Source: Mauremys mutica
Lineage: Eukaryota > Chordata > Testudines > Geoemydidae
Reading direction: 5' to 3'
DNA length: 64,000 nt
Assembly (NCBI RefSeq): GCF_020497125.1
Contig: NC_059079.1
Coordinates: 50,975,114-51,039,113 of the forward strand
Positions 46,206 to 58,218 of the stretch are shown here, in pieces. Numbering within the stretch: the first letter of the stretch is position 1; every line of letters begins with the position of its first letter. The notes under the pieces were generated by a model that did not search any database, was not told the DNA's origin, and saw only the letters and a program-made list of their open reading frames with translations. A program made the position numbers and the translations under genes.

Positions 46206-49200
46206 TTGGTGAAACCTCAGTGAACATGAACCATTCAGATTTGCAAACTTCGGCTGTTGGTTAGGGTTATATAAAGCAGAATAAAGAGCAGCTTGTTTAA
46301 AATGAAAGGTTTGAAACTGCATGTGGTCAACCAGTCTTCCTACCTATCACTTCTGAGATACTTAAAATACTTAACTGCCCAGAAAGCTGTGTCCATGACT
46401 TAATTTTAGATAACCACACTCTATATTTATCACTCAAAAACATCAGTACTGTGTACTTTAGACCAATATATTCCTCTGCACCCTTTTGGTAGAGGCCATG
46501 CTCTCTTAGGTCAAACCTCTTATCAGCAAGCAAAGGCAATAGACTTTAATCAGGTCACTGCAACTCAAAAAGAGGTTACGGAAAATAAATTGAAGCTGTT
46601 CACTCTAATATTGGCAGAACATACAGAAAACAAACAACAAGGTTGATTATCCTTAGGTATGTCTTGTACTTTTAAAACTTGCAGTGCACTTGCTATGTAT
46701 GTTACTTTGAAATACTTTCAGTGAAGTTTGAAAAATGTTCAATTACTGGTGATTAAGACAATAAGAAAAATAGCAATATTATTATAGACTATTATTATGG
46801 ATCACCACGCATTTACCAAAGGATCTCCAGCCACTTAACACTAAGCTTCACAGTGCCCCAGTGATTACTGGTATTACTTAGTTTGATCTCACTGAAGTTT
46901 TAAAGGTGTGTAACTGAGATGGAAAGAGATAAAGAACAATGTTTTCAAATGAAGTTGGCTAATCTCAAAAATCTAAATCCCGAATTAGGCACCAAAATAA
47001 TCAGATTTTCAAAGTTCTTGAAAATCAAAAACTCCCACTGGTTTCAAATAAAAACAAACCAACAACTCTCATCCACAATTATTGAAATCCACCTCATTTT
47101 GCACAGAAAGTATCTTAAACTGTCAAATTTCACATAACCATGACAGAAAACCATAAGGCGAGGAAGAGCATTTCATGTAAAACTTTGCCCAGGTTCACCT
47201 GAAACTCAGCTAAGCTTTGCCCATGTTAGTTTGGAAAAGCAGATTTGCAAACAGGAACAATTACTACAGTGTTGGATGACCATTTAGTGATGGTGAGTAC
47301 ATAGTACATTTGCAGTCGGGGGATGAACCTTGAGATCACTAAAAGTTTTTGAAATTGAATAGACAACATCCAAGGAAAATCTGCCTTTAATATGTTTTTA
47401 TAGATGCACCAACTGCTTTAGTCATCTGCCATTTTACTACACTTTACCTGCTGTACAAAACTTTTGACCATTTTATATAATGGATGGAACTGCAGTTCTT
47501 TTGATGCCAAGTGAAAAGGCAACCAGTCTTATCTGCTCAAGCCATGTTCATATTTTTTAGTTTGCATCATCACCTTCCACCACTAAAACACGTTGTGGCT
47601 GCTTCATGTATTCCTAACAGGAAACCTTGATATGTTTTGTAAGGATGAGGATGCCTTTTAATTATGCATTGTTTGTTTTACAGTGACTAGGTTGAGCTAA
47701 ATGAGGCTTGAAGCAAAGAAACAGCTTGGAAGGCTTCTGTTAATTTATCATTTCAGGTGTTATGTACTGCTGTTAGAAGTCCAAATAGATGGCTAAATAG
47801 CCAGATGTACTCAACAAAAGCTTCAGAATCAGACATCTTTCAAACTCTTACCATGAAAACCCAGTTTAGGAAAATAATTTCTTCAGCATAAATCCATGCA
47901 CTTGAACAAGCAGTTAACACTGATGTGCACCTGTTTCCACCAACATTAAATTGTTTGAACTGGTAAAACCATGCTTGAATGGAGGCCAAACATTTGATTC
48001 TTTTAAAATAGAGTTGAGCTTCTAAGTAAGAGTCACAGTACCATAACAGTTTGTTAACTGGAAACTCTGTTCCATCTTGCTGAGAGAAGCAAAGTATGGG
48101 AGCAAAAGGCCCCATAAGGTGTAATGAGAAGAAGTTTCTCTATTGCCTACTCTTTCCTGCTTCCAGAAACTGCAAGTGACCTATTCTCCATTTGTGCAAG
48201 ATGAGAAGTCACTCAGTGGGAATGGCCCCAACCTCCTACTTTCCTTAAAGAATGCACCTGACATTCTCTCCTAAGGAGTGAGGCAAAAGTATGGTGCAGT
48301 TTTTCTTAGAACTTTTTCCCTTAGGAAGGAAGCACGTGGCTCAGTTTACCCGCACTTTACCACTGATCACACCTATTAAAATACGTACTAGTATTTCATG
48401 AGGTGTTTAAAAAAAACAAGCTTGCAGATCTGTGGGAAATTGTTCTGCATTTTGGATGCTTGTTAACACTCAGACTAATAGAAACCACTCCAGAATACAC
48501 AGGGAATCTAAATTACTTTGCAATTAGAGGTAGTCGGCTTCTTTGACAATTTGCTATATGAATCAGCAGGCCAATTTTTTGGTTCTCTCTGTGTATATAA
48601 TTTTATTGAACGTATCCTTTTATAATAGCTTCATACTCCACAACAGCAACTTCCATGTTAAAAATGTACAACCTACTTTTTAAAGGAAAGCTTTTATTAG
48701 TTCAAGCTACTTCTGCAATCACTCATATTGCTGAAATCATCAGTAGGAAAGTTACTTGCTCAGCACATTCTGCTCAGCACCGAAGGCTTATGCAGAATTC
48801 TGAGCTTTCAGACGTTAAACATAATAGCTTCTCCAGCAGTATTCAGTGGCAATATATTGGTTAGGAGCTCAATCAGAATGCTTTTTTTACTATGACTCTC
48901 TCTACTCATCCTAATGAAGTATGTTTCATCATTTATTTTCAGCAGGAGGAAATATGATAAGGATTTTTCCCCCTGTTTACTGTATTACAGTACAGCTGCA
49001 ATCTTAAAATCTGTATCCTTACCTTCCCCATAAAGCCAGCCCCCAGGAGAATCTGTATTCCTTCTAAATAACAGAATGCCTTAACAGAATTCTGCTCTTA
49101 AATGTTGAGATGGGATGAGAATAAAATGCTCCATTCCACACCCCTGTCAAGAATTCCTACAGAGCTGTGCAGTGTAAAAGTTATCTCTTTAGGCTCAAAG

Positions 49201-49641
49201 GGGGTCCAGTGTGCTTTCCTTTTTGCCTTTGCTTTAAACAGAAATGCATTTCTTGAGTTTCAGTCTCAAATCTGAAAACTGACAGAGTAAAGCTCAGTTC
49301 AAAGTGCCAAATTTTGATGTAAGAGTTGAAAGCATGTGAAATTCACCATGTTTACAATTTCCACTCCAAATCAGATATTCATCCTCAGCAACCATAAAGG
49401 AGGGTAGTGTTTGAAACTCAGTTCATATACAATGAAAATTTCATATAATTTGGTGCATCTTTGAAGTGATCAAAGGGTAAATGTCAGGTTTCTAGAAAAA
49501 ACACAAATTTTGCTAGGTTTTAATACAGAAGTTCTGCACTGTTTTATTACATAATGACCACAATGATAGAATATTTGAACATTTCTGAAACTTCAGTGAA
49601 ATTCATAGAATATGACTATTTGTAGGTGTCAGTGGGTACTA
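46206..49641. other. Long unique-looking stretch without genes
   Basis: About 3.4 kb with no recognisable transposon; GATTTTCAAAGTTCTTGAAAA near 47002 may be a remnant of a snap-back repeat. Frames stay below 95 codons. Confidence 0.45.
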
Positions 49642-49687
49642 AGACCATCTGCTCTTGCTATATAGATTAAGCAAGAGCAGATGGTCT
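49642..49687. repeat. Perfect 18-bp inverted repeat with 10-nt loop
   Basis: AGACCATCTGCTCTTGCT (49642-49659) is exactly complementary to 49670-49687, with ATATAGATTA between. The 46-nt hairpin is not embedded in a recognisable transposon. Perfect arms in otherwise decayed neutral DNA suggest a recent origin, for example by replication template switching, or selection on the hairpin. Confidence 0.95.
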
Positions 49688-49699
49688 AATTGTCTCAAT

Positions 49700-50040
49700 T
49701 AGATTTATGTATTCTCATGTTCCAACCTTAAAATTTTGACTGCCCTTATTCCACTTCATACACACCCTTCATTTCTTCTCATCTTGACAACTATATGTTT
49801 TTCTTCTATAGTCCCACCCACATCCAGCTCCTCACTGTCAACAAAAGATCATATCCTAAAGTATTACAAAGAGAAGACGGTGTCCAGGCTAATTTTATGG
49901 AAAGTACTGATGATTCAATTGGGGTCTCTTGGTACTGGTGTAATACAAATAAATAATAATGTTAGTATTTGGGAAGAAGGATATTGTTTTAATTAACTCA
50001 TATGAGTGGACTAAGGACATCTGGATGACTTCCCATATTT
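49700..50040. other. No gene or clear repeat
   Basis: AT-rich, with an 86-codon plus-strand frame that resembles no family. Confidence 0.45.
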
Positions 50041-50261
50041 CCCACAGATTTCCTGTGTGACCTTAGACCAGTGACAAACTCTGTGCTCTCCATCTGCATC
50101 TGTAAAATAGGAATTATATATCCCCACCCTTTGTTGTCTGTCTTGTCTAATTATTTAGATTATACACTCTTTAAACAGGGACTGTTCATTACTATGCACG
50201 TGCGCAGTGCCTAGCACAATGGGACCCTGCTGTTGGTTGAGACCAATAAGCACACGCAGGA
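50041..50261 (+). mobile_element. MIR/CORE-type SINE, core and tail
   Basis: GATTTCCTGTGTGACCTTAG and CATCTGTAAAATAGG form the core; TTAGATTATACACTCTTTAA, CAGGGACTGTTCATTACTAT and GCAGTGCCTAGCACAATGGG form the 3' tail. The tRNA head is missing or was lost. Confidence 0.82.
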
Positions 50262-50418
50262 GGCTGTTTGGGAACCTCTGTGCTAGGAATGGATCACTTG
50301 ATGATTACCTGGTCTGTTCATTCCCTCTAGGGCTCCTGGCATTGGCCACTGTCGGAAGACAGGATACTGGGCTAGGTGGACCTTTGTCTGATCCAGTATA
50401 GCCGTTCCTATGTTCTTA
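50262..50418 (+). mobile_element. CR1-type LINE, 3' UTR fragment
   Basis: ATGGATCACTTGATGATTAC, GGCATTGGCCACTGTCGGAA, CAGGATACTGGGCTAGGTGG and the terminal CCGTTCCTATGTTCTTA match the CR1 3' end of turtles and birds. It is non-coding and abuts the MIR without a visible gap. Confidence 0.85.
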
Positions 50419-53329
50419 GTGCTTGGAAACAATTACACAGCTGACTTGGGGTTTCTCTGAACACCAAATGTCATGACATCCTTCTAAACAAGGTCTCCCT
50501 CATCTCAATGTGCAAAAAATTGACCTCACTTACGTGACTGGGAAAGTCAATCACATCTTATAATAAAAAAAAAAATCAACCTCCAGCCACAGCTTGTTAA
50601 GACACAGTCAAACTGTTTTGGTTTTTTTTACTAACTGAAAAATGCTGGCCACATCTCATTATGTGGAAAATATTGGCCATGTCTAAAATGTGTCAGCCTT
50701 AACACCAGAACTGAAAATAACCTAAAACTAACTGAAAATTGTCAAGCTGGAGTTGCCATCTGAAAAGAAAGCACTCTTGACCCTTTTCAAGTTGCTGAAG
50801 AAATGTCAAATATCATTTTCAAAGGTGGTGGGGAGGAAAAATTGAGTGTGTCTCATTAGCTGGAAGTATCTGGCATATTCCATGAACTTAAACCTTTCTG
50901 CCACATATCCAAAAGTTTGTCTCCTCAGACAAAAGACTTAAAATGTACCCTGCACCCAAACATTAAAAAAAATCTGAGTAATTTCTGAGGGAAGAATATT
51001 GCACCTCAGCTTGAATACTAATTTACTTGACTCAGACTTATTTTTTTTGCGGTATTTGATGGGGAGTGAGTTTGTGTACAAAACAAACAAACAGCAAAAC
51101 CTGGACTTTCAGCCTAGATCTATTATACATTAAGGATACACAAAGAAACAAATACAAAGGGATTGATCCATTGATTTCAATGAAGTTATGCTGATTTTCA
51201 TCAGTGGAGAAAATGATGCAAAGTCTCTACAAGAAAGTCAAGCAACTCTCACATTCTGTAAGAGCTTCCATCTTGAATTGTCTCAGCATCTTGTTCCATA
51301 AAAAACAGGGAGGTAGATTTCTTACATTTAAGGAATCATTACTTGGAAAACAGATTTGTAAATGCCACAACTTTATTATACCCTATGTGATTTATTAGCA
51401 TCAACACTAAATGCTTCTCTGATTAAACAGGTTTGGTGTAGACTTGAAGCTTCCTGAGGGATGAAATGAGCCTTTCCAGATCATGAAGCATAGGCAGAAT
51501 AACTCTGCATCTCATTGGATATACTAACCTATCTGGTAGTTGTGCATCCCCTAAACTGGTGGGTTTAGCTGGTGGACTGACATAGCTGTTGATCTTCTTA
51601 TCATGCCCCTCCCTCAAATTACTCCTCCATGCTCATCTCTGTGTTGCACAGTGGATGTGCCCATTCTGCTGGACAGGTTCCTCACATACAGGCACCTCCC
51701 CCATGCAGGGAAACTACTCTAGATCCATGGCCTATCAGGCCTTTGGACACATGATAGCAGTAATGGTGGTTGTGTGGGAGAGAAATTTCTCCCTACAAAA
51801 CATTACTTCATTAATTGGTTCCTGTGCATTGCAATAGGCTGGAAATCTGGACAGATGCCATTTGCCATTAAACAGACTCCAGTGCTAGGATACTACTAGG
51901 ATACTGGGTGCCTAGTAGAACCATCAATTCAGTATAGTCTACACTGTGTAATCTCAACATACTTCTGTGTACACGTGTGTTCCACCAGTCAGAAGATGGC
52001 AAAAGGGATTTGGTCAGGATTCCACAAACAAAAGTAATGTGTTGTCTTCTGTAGCCTGGGCTTCATGGCATGAATTCTACTGCAATGAGCATCAGCAGTG
52101 TAACTGAGCACTCGCATAAGCCACCTTCATGAAAACATTGCTCAGCTAAGTTTGTAAGCTTCCATCACTATTGGGGAGGAGAGTAAATGAATAACTACTA
52201 GAAGTATAACATAGTAGATTAAAAAAGCTCTCATCTTTTTTCCCCACCTGCTGTTTTTGAAAGGGTCTCCATAGGGGAAATGAGTGAAAGTGTAGTTTAG
52301 GTACATCTTGTTAAACAAAAGTCTATTCCCGCCTCCTTAGCTATTTAATCTTTTCCTTGCAGGTGGAGGTAAGGACTCTAACTCTGCAGCATAAAGTTGC
52401 TGTAGTTGATAGAGATTTGCTACTGGAAAGTCACTTTTGGTTGGTCTATAATTTGACTATTTTGTAATTATAGTTTGACCTCAGGCTGTTTGTAAGTAGC
52501 TGTTTTGTATATAGTTTATATTTAATTATAAAAACAAATCTTACTGTCTGTACTTGTAAATAAATCTGCACCTAAACATAATTGATTTTGATTACTATGT
52601 AAATCAAATGTCAGTGGAGTCACACCAATATAAAACTGGTAAAAGATGGATAATAGTCAGGCTATTTGTGCTACTTATGGAATTCCAGTCACCAGAAACA
52701 CCCCTCACCCTTGCCACAAACTAGTGTAATATAAATTAAGTAATATTGAACCTTATTCTAAGGCACACATTTTTCCATTTTGCAAAATCTAGTCCCTTTT
52801 AACCATACTTTTTTAAAATAAATATATTTCTTCAATTACTATGCCAGAATTTTATTATCAAAAGCATTATGATACCTTAGCTTAATAGTAAAATCTATGG
52901 GAGTATAGATTTCACTATACTTTTATTAGAGCATTTTTCTCCCCAAGGACACAGCTACCATTTACTATACAGACACTGCATACTAGAAAATATTTGAGAT
53001 ACTTATTCTACTGCTATACTTAACAACATGTAGATTTTTGCTGGGCTAGACACCGATTTCCAAAGCTTAGCTAATAAAACCAGTAATGGGAACTATAGCA
53101 GGTCTGCAGAAATCTTATACACAAATACTGACAAACACTATTTAAAACTAAATACAATTGTAAAGGTTGGAAATGGGGAGAAAGAACCTTATTATTCAGT
53201 CAATTCCCTTACATATGGGGAATTGTTCTCTATAGTACAGCTTCCTGTTGTTTTCTCCAGTTCTGCAGCCTAGTTTCAAGAGTATTAAGCAGTGAGATTT
53301 TACCAGTTCCCTTTGGAGACTTTCCTACA
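50419..53329. other. No gene; one short repeat at 51159-51207
   Basis: At 51159-51207, GGGATTGATCCATTGATTTC and AGTTATGCTGATTTTCATCA are part of a snap-back repeat (family of 1580-1657). The remainder is AT-rich with no recognised element. Confidence 0.45.
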
Positions 53330-53495
53330 GCTCAAAACCTCTCACTGTCAAAGAACATTTCCCTTATATTTAACCTAAGTTTTCCCTTTTGTTATGTTAC
53401 CCTATTACTTCTAAGAGTCCCGGAAAACCACCCTCCCATTTCATAGTGTTCAGCTCTTTCAGATATTTGTGGACTGCTATCATGTTCTCAGACTG
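53330..53495 (-). mobile_element. Old CR1/L3-type LINE fragment, antisense
   Basis: The plus strand runs CTCTCACTGTCAAAGAACAT, ATTTAACCTAAGTTTTCCCT and CAGATATTTGTGGACTGCTA then TCATGTTCTCA. This is the antisense of the region after the reverse transcriptase palm (the ...LYKYI... to ...NR... stretch) in CR1-like LINEs. It is heavily mutated with no open frame. Confidence 0.6.
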
Positions 53496-53542
53496 GTCCA
53501 CAGTTGTCTGTCAATGAAGCTAAAACAAAACAGACAGCTTTT

Positions 53543-53642
53543 TAGGCTGGGATTGTCAAGGAAAGCCAAGTAAGTGATGTATCCAATTCCCACTGGCATT
53601 CAAGCACTTAACTCACCTAGGCTCTTTTAAAATCCCAACCTA
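53543..53642. repeat. Self-complementary short repeat
   Basis: TAGGCTGGGATTGTCAAGGA and CTAGGCTCTTTTAAAATCCC are the arms, with CCAATTCCCACTGGCATTCA at the centre. The arms are still clearly complementary. Confidence 0.7.
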
Positions 53643-53699
53643 AATATATAAGTTGAAAGTAAAATCTTCATTAGCCTTTGTCATTATGAAAGAGCTTGT

Positions 53700-54029
53700 T
53701 TTTGTTTCCCCCCATGAGCTAAACATTAACAACGAATTGCTACATGTTGTAACTACTGATCTAAATCTCATTAATTTTCACTGGAAAAAAGTATATTGAT
53801 CCAGAGATGATACAACCAAATTAATTCTATATACTACCCATTTCCACTCCTTTCTTTGGTTATAGAATATCTGCTACCCAGAAAACAATCAATTTACTGC
53901 AATGTTGTTCATTGTACCTCAAATGTTCTTCTCTGTATTTCATAAAGTCCCTGCACCATTATCTAGTGTAGCATAAAATATTAGCACAAGCAGATACCTC
54001 CCAAATGCCCTCTTTTGGCCTGCAGTCAC
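53700..54029. other. No gene or clear repeat
   Basis: A short AT-rich interval with nothing recognised. Confidence 0.45.
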
Positions 54030-54500
54030 TGTGCAGCATCCTGCCTCTGTTTTCCCCCTCATCAGGACCCTTTAATAACTCATTCTAGGCCCCCAACCCC
54101 AGGTCAGTATCTTTCTCCCAATAGTCCAAAATAACACAAGGTCTTCCAAAAATAGAACACAAACTCACAGTCATCATCCCAGTTTCCCTGGGCACAGCCT
54201 CACCTCCCTGAGGGACTTTTCCTCCCCATCATCTTCTGCCTAGAGTTTGTTCTTCTCCACAGGCCTTTCCAGCAGGGCCTTTGCAGTCTCTCCCTCTCCT
54301 GCTTCTTGAGTCTTTCCCCTGATGACTTACAGTCCTGCAGGAGCCTCCTTGCTCCTTTCAGCATCTTCAGACATAGCTGCAGTTTTCTGGGCTTCCCCCT
54401 TCATTGTGCCATTTTGTTTCTTTTGTACTGGAGTCAGCTGATTCCTCTCAGGTGGGACTCATCCTGTAATCAGGGTTATTTTACTCCTGGTTCAGGGGCA
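54030..54500 (-). repeat. Purine-rich (minus strand) LTR-like block, unclassified
   Basis: The minus strand is rich in GAAGA, GGAGAGGGAGAG and CAGGAG runs and contains CTATTTTTGGAAGACCTTGT and TTATTTTGGACTATTGG, phrases typical of an LTR-type repeat in turtles. It mirrors the plus-strand blocks at 28560-29197 and 62306-62900. Termini were not found. A 125-codon plus-strand frame here is probably spurious. Confidence 0.38.
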
Positions 54501-55297
54501 AGCCACTCTGTTCCAAATGCCTTATTACATATAGTAGTACAATATTTATATTTATGTACCATTATACCAGTTTATTTGTTATTAAATATAAACCTAATAT
54601 TCCAAGTAATGAAATTCTATCACTGGTTTGAAATCCAAATGCCCTGCTTAAAATTATTAAAAGTCAATGGTACCTCTACTTAAACTAGCACAATGCAGTT
54701 ATATTACTTATCATCTGTTTAATTGCTCAGAGACTCAAACAAAAAACAAACCATTTGTTTCTCCATCAGGGAGAGGCATAACTGTTGACTGTGAGTTTGC
54801 TTCCCACAAACACTTTAAGAAATGGACAGGGAACTATATGAATGGCTCCCATGAGGTAAAGCTGAGACAAGGTTAGGATGGAATATTCAGATTTGGATGA
54901 ATGTTGATAATTTGGGATTTGGATAAGCATCTTTGAATTTGAAAAAAATAAAATAAAACTCATAATTTTCTCCCACAGGTGTATATTTTGGACTTGTGTC
55001 TATTAAAGACATACAGCTCAAAGATTCTCCGAAATTGGAGCAGGTGAAGTTCAGACAAGAGAAAAAACAGGCAAACTGTGGGTGGGTTTCTTCGTTTTCA
55101 TTATGTGATTTTCTTTTGTTTTTATTTTCCTTCAAACTCCATTTCTACCACCTTGCTCACTTCTAAGGTGACTGGCATTATGAGCAACTATGCATATTCC
55201 ATAGTCTGAAATCTATCCTGAATGATTAATTTCATTTTCCTGTTGGTACAGGTCAGAATCTGTATTAACCCTAAAATGGGAATTGTAGTTTGAGCTG

Positions 55298-55321
55298 GAG
55301 AAAAGAAAAGAAAAGAAAAGG
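55298..55321. repeat. (AAAAG)n microsatellite
   Basis: Four to five GAAAA units in tandem. Confidence 0.9.
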
Positions 55322-55701
55322 TCAACGGATAATCCCTGCAGTAAGAGAGAACACCTGTGACCAGGGACAGGTAATTAAGGCTCAAATTTATCAGGAGATT
55401 TCTCCATTAATCTTGAAAAATTCTATAGCATTCCTTTTCTAACTCTGGATCACTGTGTGCTATGGATCAACGCTGTCACACGTCTTTCCTTTTTCATGCT
55501 GTTTCAAAGCACATCATTCTGTATTACAGTAGTGTTCATTCAGTCATCCACAAAAGGCTCAAGCTAAAGAGTAGTCAAGTATGAATACTCTTTAGATTGA
55601 ACATATAATAGTACTGGGTTGTTTTGTTTTTTAAATATATGTTGCTTCACATAACAGCCTCCTGAAATTAAGGAGGGTTCTGACATTTGCTAAAAATGTA
55701 T

Positions 55702-55830
55702 GGCCTGATTCTCATTGAGTTTCAGCCCTCTTTACACCACTCTGGATGAGAAAGGGAATTTAAAGTGTGTGTAAAGTCAGACACCCTTTATGCTGCCAGC
55801 ATGGTGTAAAGAGGCTTTAAAAATCAGGCC
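55702..55830. repeat. Self-complementary short repeat
   Basis: GGCCTGATTCTCATTGAGTT and CTTTACACCACTC on the left oppose GGTGTAAAGAGGCTTTAAAA and ATCAGGCC on the right. A 129-bp snap-back repeat with well-kept outer arms. Confidence 0.7.
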
Positions 55831-56155
55831 CTTAAACAATTTTAAACAAATATTTGTGATCAACAAAGATGGCAGCTATGGATTCTCTTCACTGTTACAG
55901 ATAGTCCTTTATTGAAGAGAACACTCATACTCTATCTCCAGAAACCCCTTGAGACTCTGATGCAATTTTATATCTCCAACTAGAAGGAAAGCAGAGGACA
56001 AGCTACTTAGAAATTTTATCTAAAAGGACAATCAGGAGTACATAGAAATTCCAAACATGTATACCATGTAAATCAGACATGTATGTTCACAAATGCAAAA
56101 CAAAAACAAAAGAATCCTCATGGCACCAAATTTTACATCTTTTCATGTTAGGATT

Positions 56156-56246
56156 AAAAAAAAAAAAGTCCCTGAGAAACAAATTTTGAAAAAAGTGTCA
56201 AACTACCTTACTGTGTTATTTTCTTTTTCTTTTTTTTTTTTTTTTG
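56156..56246. repeat. A-run and T-run pair
   Basis: A tract of 13 A (about 56156-56168) and a tract of 17 or more T (about 56230-56246) lie 60 bp apart and could pair. They are probably simple sequence. Confidence 0.8.
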
Positions 56247-56360
56247 CTCATGGGACTTCTCTGACGATCAGCCAGGCATTGATATAATTGTTCATGCAAC
56301 ATAAGTCTAGCTAGTAGTTAGAAAAGGGGACAGGGAATATGACTGATGAGTTCTATGCTG

Positions 56361-56525
56361 GATATTGCCACCAGTTCACTGTGTAGCCTGGGTCAAGTCA
56401 CTTAACTCCTCTGTACTTTAATTCCCTCTTTTATAAAATGGGCATAATACTATGTATTATAACTACTTCCCACAGACATATGAGGCTTAACTAATGTTCG
56501 TATTAAGATCTCAAAGCTTTAGATC
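56361..56525 (+). mobile_element. MIR/CORE-type SINE, core and tail
   Basis: CACTGTGTAGCCTGGGTCAA then GTCACTTAACTCCTCTGTAC and TTTATAAAATGGGCATAATA are the core; TATGAGGCTTAACTAATGTT and AGATCTCAAAGCTTTAGATC are the tail. The tRNA head is not recognisable. Confidence 0.78.
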
Positions 56526-56829
56526 ATTGGTATGACATGGGATTTGAAATTACATTCCATGTTAGGACAACATTTATAGCGTCAATATAGCTACACGAAA
56601 AATGGGGAAATTGCAAATATTATGTACAGCTTCTGCAGGGCTTTTTGTAAGTCATAATCTATTACTTTAAAGAAGACGACAAACATTTATCAAAAACTGA
56701 CTTCTCTCCAAGTGTTTTTAGAATTTAATTCTTTGTTATTAAAGATTAGGAACAAAAAAGTTGTATCAGAATCAGAAATGATATATTAACACAAATATAT
56801 GATGCTTCATGTCTAACATTCAATTAGAT

Positions 56830-57104
56830 CAGGGGTTCCCAAACTTGGTTTGTGGCTTGCTCAGGGTAAGCTCCTGGCGGGCCGTGAGACGCTTTGTTTA
56901 CCTGAGTGTCCACGGGTATGGCCGCTCGCAACTCCCAGTGACCGCGGTTTGCCATTCCTGGCCAATGGGAGTTGCGGAACGGTGAACCATGGCCACTGGG
57001 AGCTGCGAGCAGACGTACCAGAGGACGCTCAGGTAAACAAAGTGTCTCACGGCCTGCCAGGGGCTTACCCTGAACAAACCACGAACCAAGTTTGGGAACC
57101 TCTG
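56830..57104. mobile_element. hAT-type foldback element with exact 8-bp duplication
   Basis: The element runs from CAGGGGTTCCCAAACTTGGT to CAAGTTTGGGAACCTCTG and is flanked by AATTAGAT on both sides (56822-56829 and 57105-57112). Nearly the whole 275 bp is a palindrome: the left 120 bp and the complement of the right 120 bp agree at about 85% by eye, including GGCCGTGAGACRCTTTGTTT. That is why plus and minus strands both show similar 86- and 98-codon frames; neither is a gene. Confidence 0.95.
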
Positions 57105-57112
57105 AATTAGAT

Positions 57113-57480
57113 AAATGCATGGTTATACACTATAACATAATTGCAGATTATTATACATTATATATTTCTTCATCATTACAGAAATAATAGCTAGCAGTTA
57201 AACTGCACACACCACATAGGGAACAGTAGTCCAAAGAGCCTTCTGCTTCTGCAGTTTGAGTTAAAGGAAGATATCTATTAGTCTCAGTAATACTAAGGCA
57301 TGATGATGCCAACTGAGGATTAGCATTTGAGCAGGTCTGACATTTTATCCAGTATGAGGTAGCATTAGTCAGTCCATTATGGAGGCCCTCCTTATCCTTT
57401 GCTAGCATGGCACAGGGAATATGAAAATGAGGATCAAGCTCCAGACTTCATCACACTTCACATAAGTTTCTTAGCCAAAT
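57113..57480. other. No gene or clear repeat
   Basis: A short unique-looking interval; nothing recognised. Confidence 0.45.
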
Positions 57481-57483
57481 TCT

Positions 57484-57546
57484 ACGCAAGACAAAACCCT
57501 CATTGTCTTTAATGGGAGCCTTACCTGTGTAAGGGACTAAGAGCTG
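57484..57546. repeat. Half of a self-complementary short repeat
   Basis: GACAAAACCCTCATTGTCTT and TAATGGGAGCCTTACCTGTG resemble the AACTCCCATTGACTTCAATG-cored repeat; one arm is decayed. Confidence 0.5.
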
Positions 57547-57825
57547 CAAGATTTGTCATTTTGCAAGCAAGTAAAGTCTGATTATCATGAAACAGTATGT
57601 GCAGATATACACAACAGATTCTGTTGCCGTTGGTCTTAAAGAGGCTTTTGCCATTGGCAGCAGTGGGCACAGAATCAGGCCTCTATTTCTTGAACAGCAA
57701 AAAGAGTGATGAGATTATATGCTCCCTGTCCTACAGCATCACCTTACCCCCTGCACCTCTTGATCTTAATTGGTGCCTGCAAAAAAAGTGTGGCTCTGGA
57801 ATAACCACATATACTAATTCAATTA

Positions 57826-57898
57826 AGATTTGATCTTGTATCATTTCAGTCAACAAGAGTTTCACTGTTTACTCCAGTGGGAAGTTGATCCTGGTCTT
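57826..57898. repeat. Self-complementary short repeat, decayed
   Basis: GATTTGATCTTGTATCATTT and CAGTGGGAAGTTGATCCTGG are weakly complementary arms around GTCAACAAGAGTTTCACTG. Confidence 0.45.
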
Positions 57899-57994
57899 CG
57901 AGAACTGTGTTCACTGTGAGAGAGCTATTTATTCACAGGAAGGATATAGGGAAGTCCTGGCCTCAAATTGCCTGTTTCTTTATATAATGTTGTA

Positions 57995-58216
57995 CAGGTC
58001 TGTCACATTTTACACGCATTTAACATGCGCGATTTTAGCTTTACGCGGTCGGCAAAAACAAAAACAAAAAAAGAGAAAAATAACAATTTTAATACTGTAC
58101 CTGTAGTGCGGGCGATTCCGCGTGCCATTCAACTCAATGTAATTTTGACTATATGCGGTTTTCGCTTTACGCACTAACTGCAGAACGGAACCCCCACGTA
58201 AGATGAGATTCACCTA
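57995..58216. mobile_element. Mariner-type non-autonomous element
   Basis: CAGGTCTGTCACATTTTAC at the left and GTAAGATGAGATTCACCTA at the right are imperfect inverted ends, with TA at 57993-57994 and 58217-58218. The interior repeats TTTACGCGGTC and TTCGCTTTACGCAC-like text with many CpGs, similar in style to the ends of 5361-6031. Non-coding, 222 bp. Confidence 0.72.
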
Positions 58217-58218
58217 TA

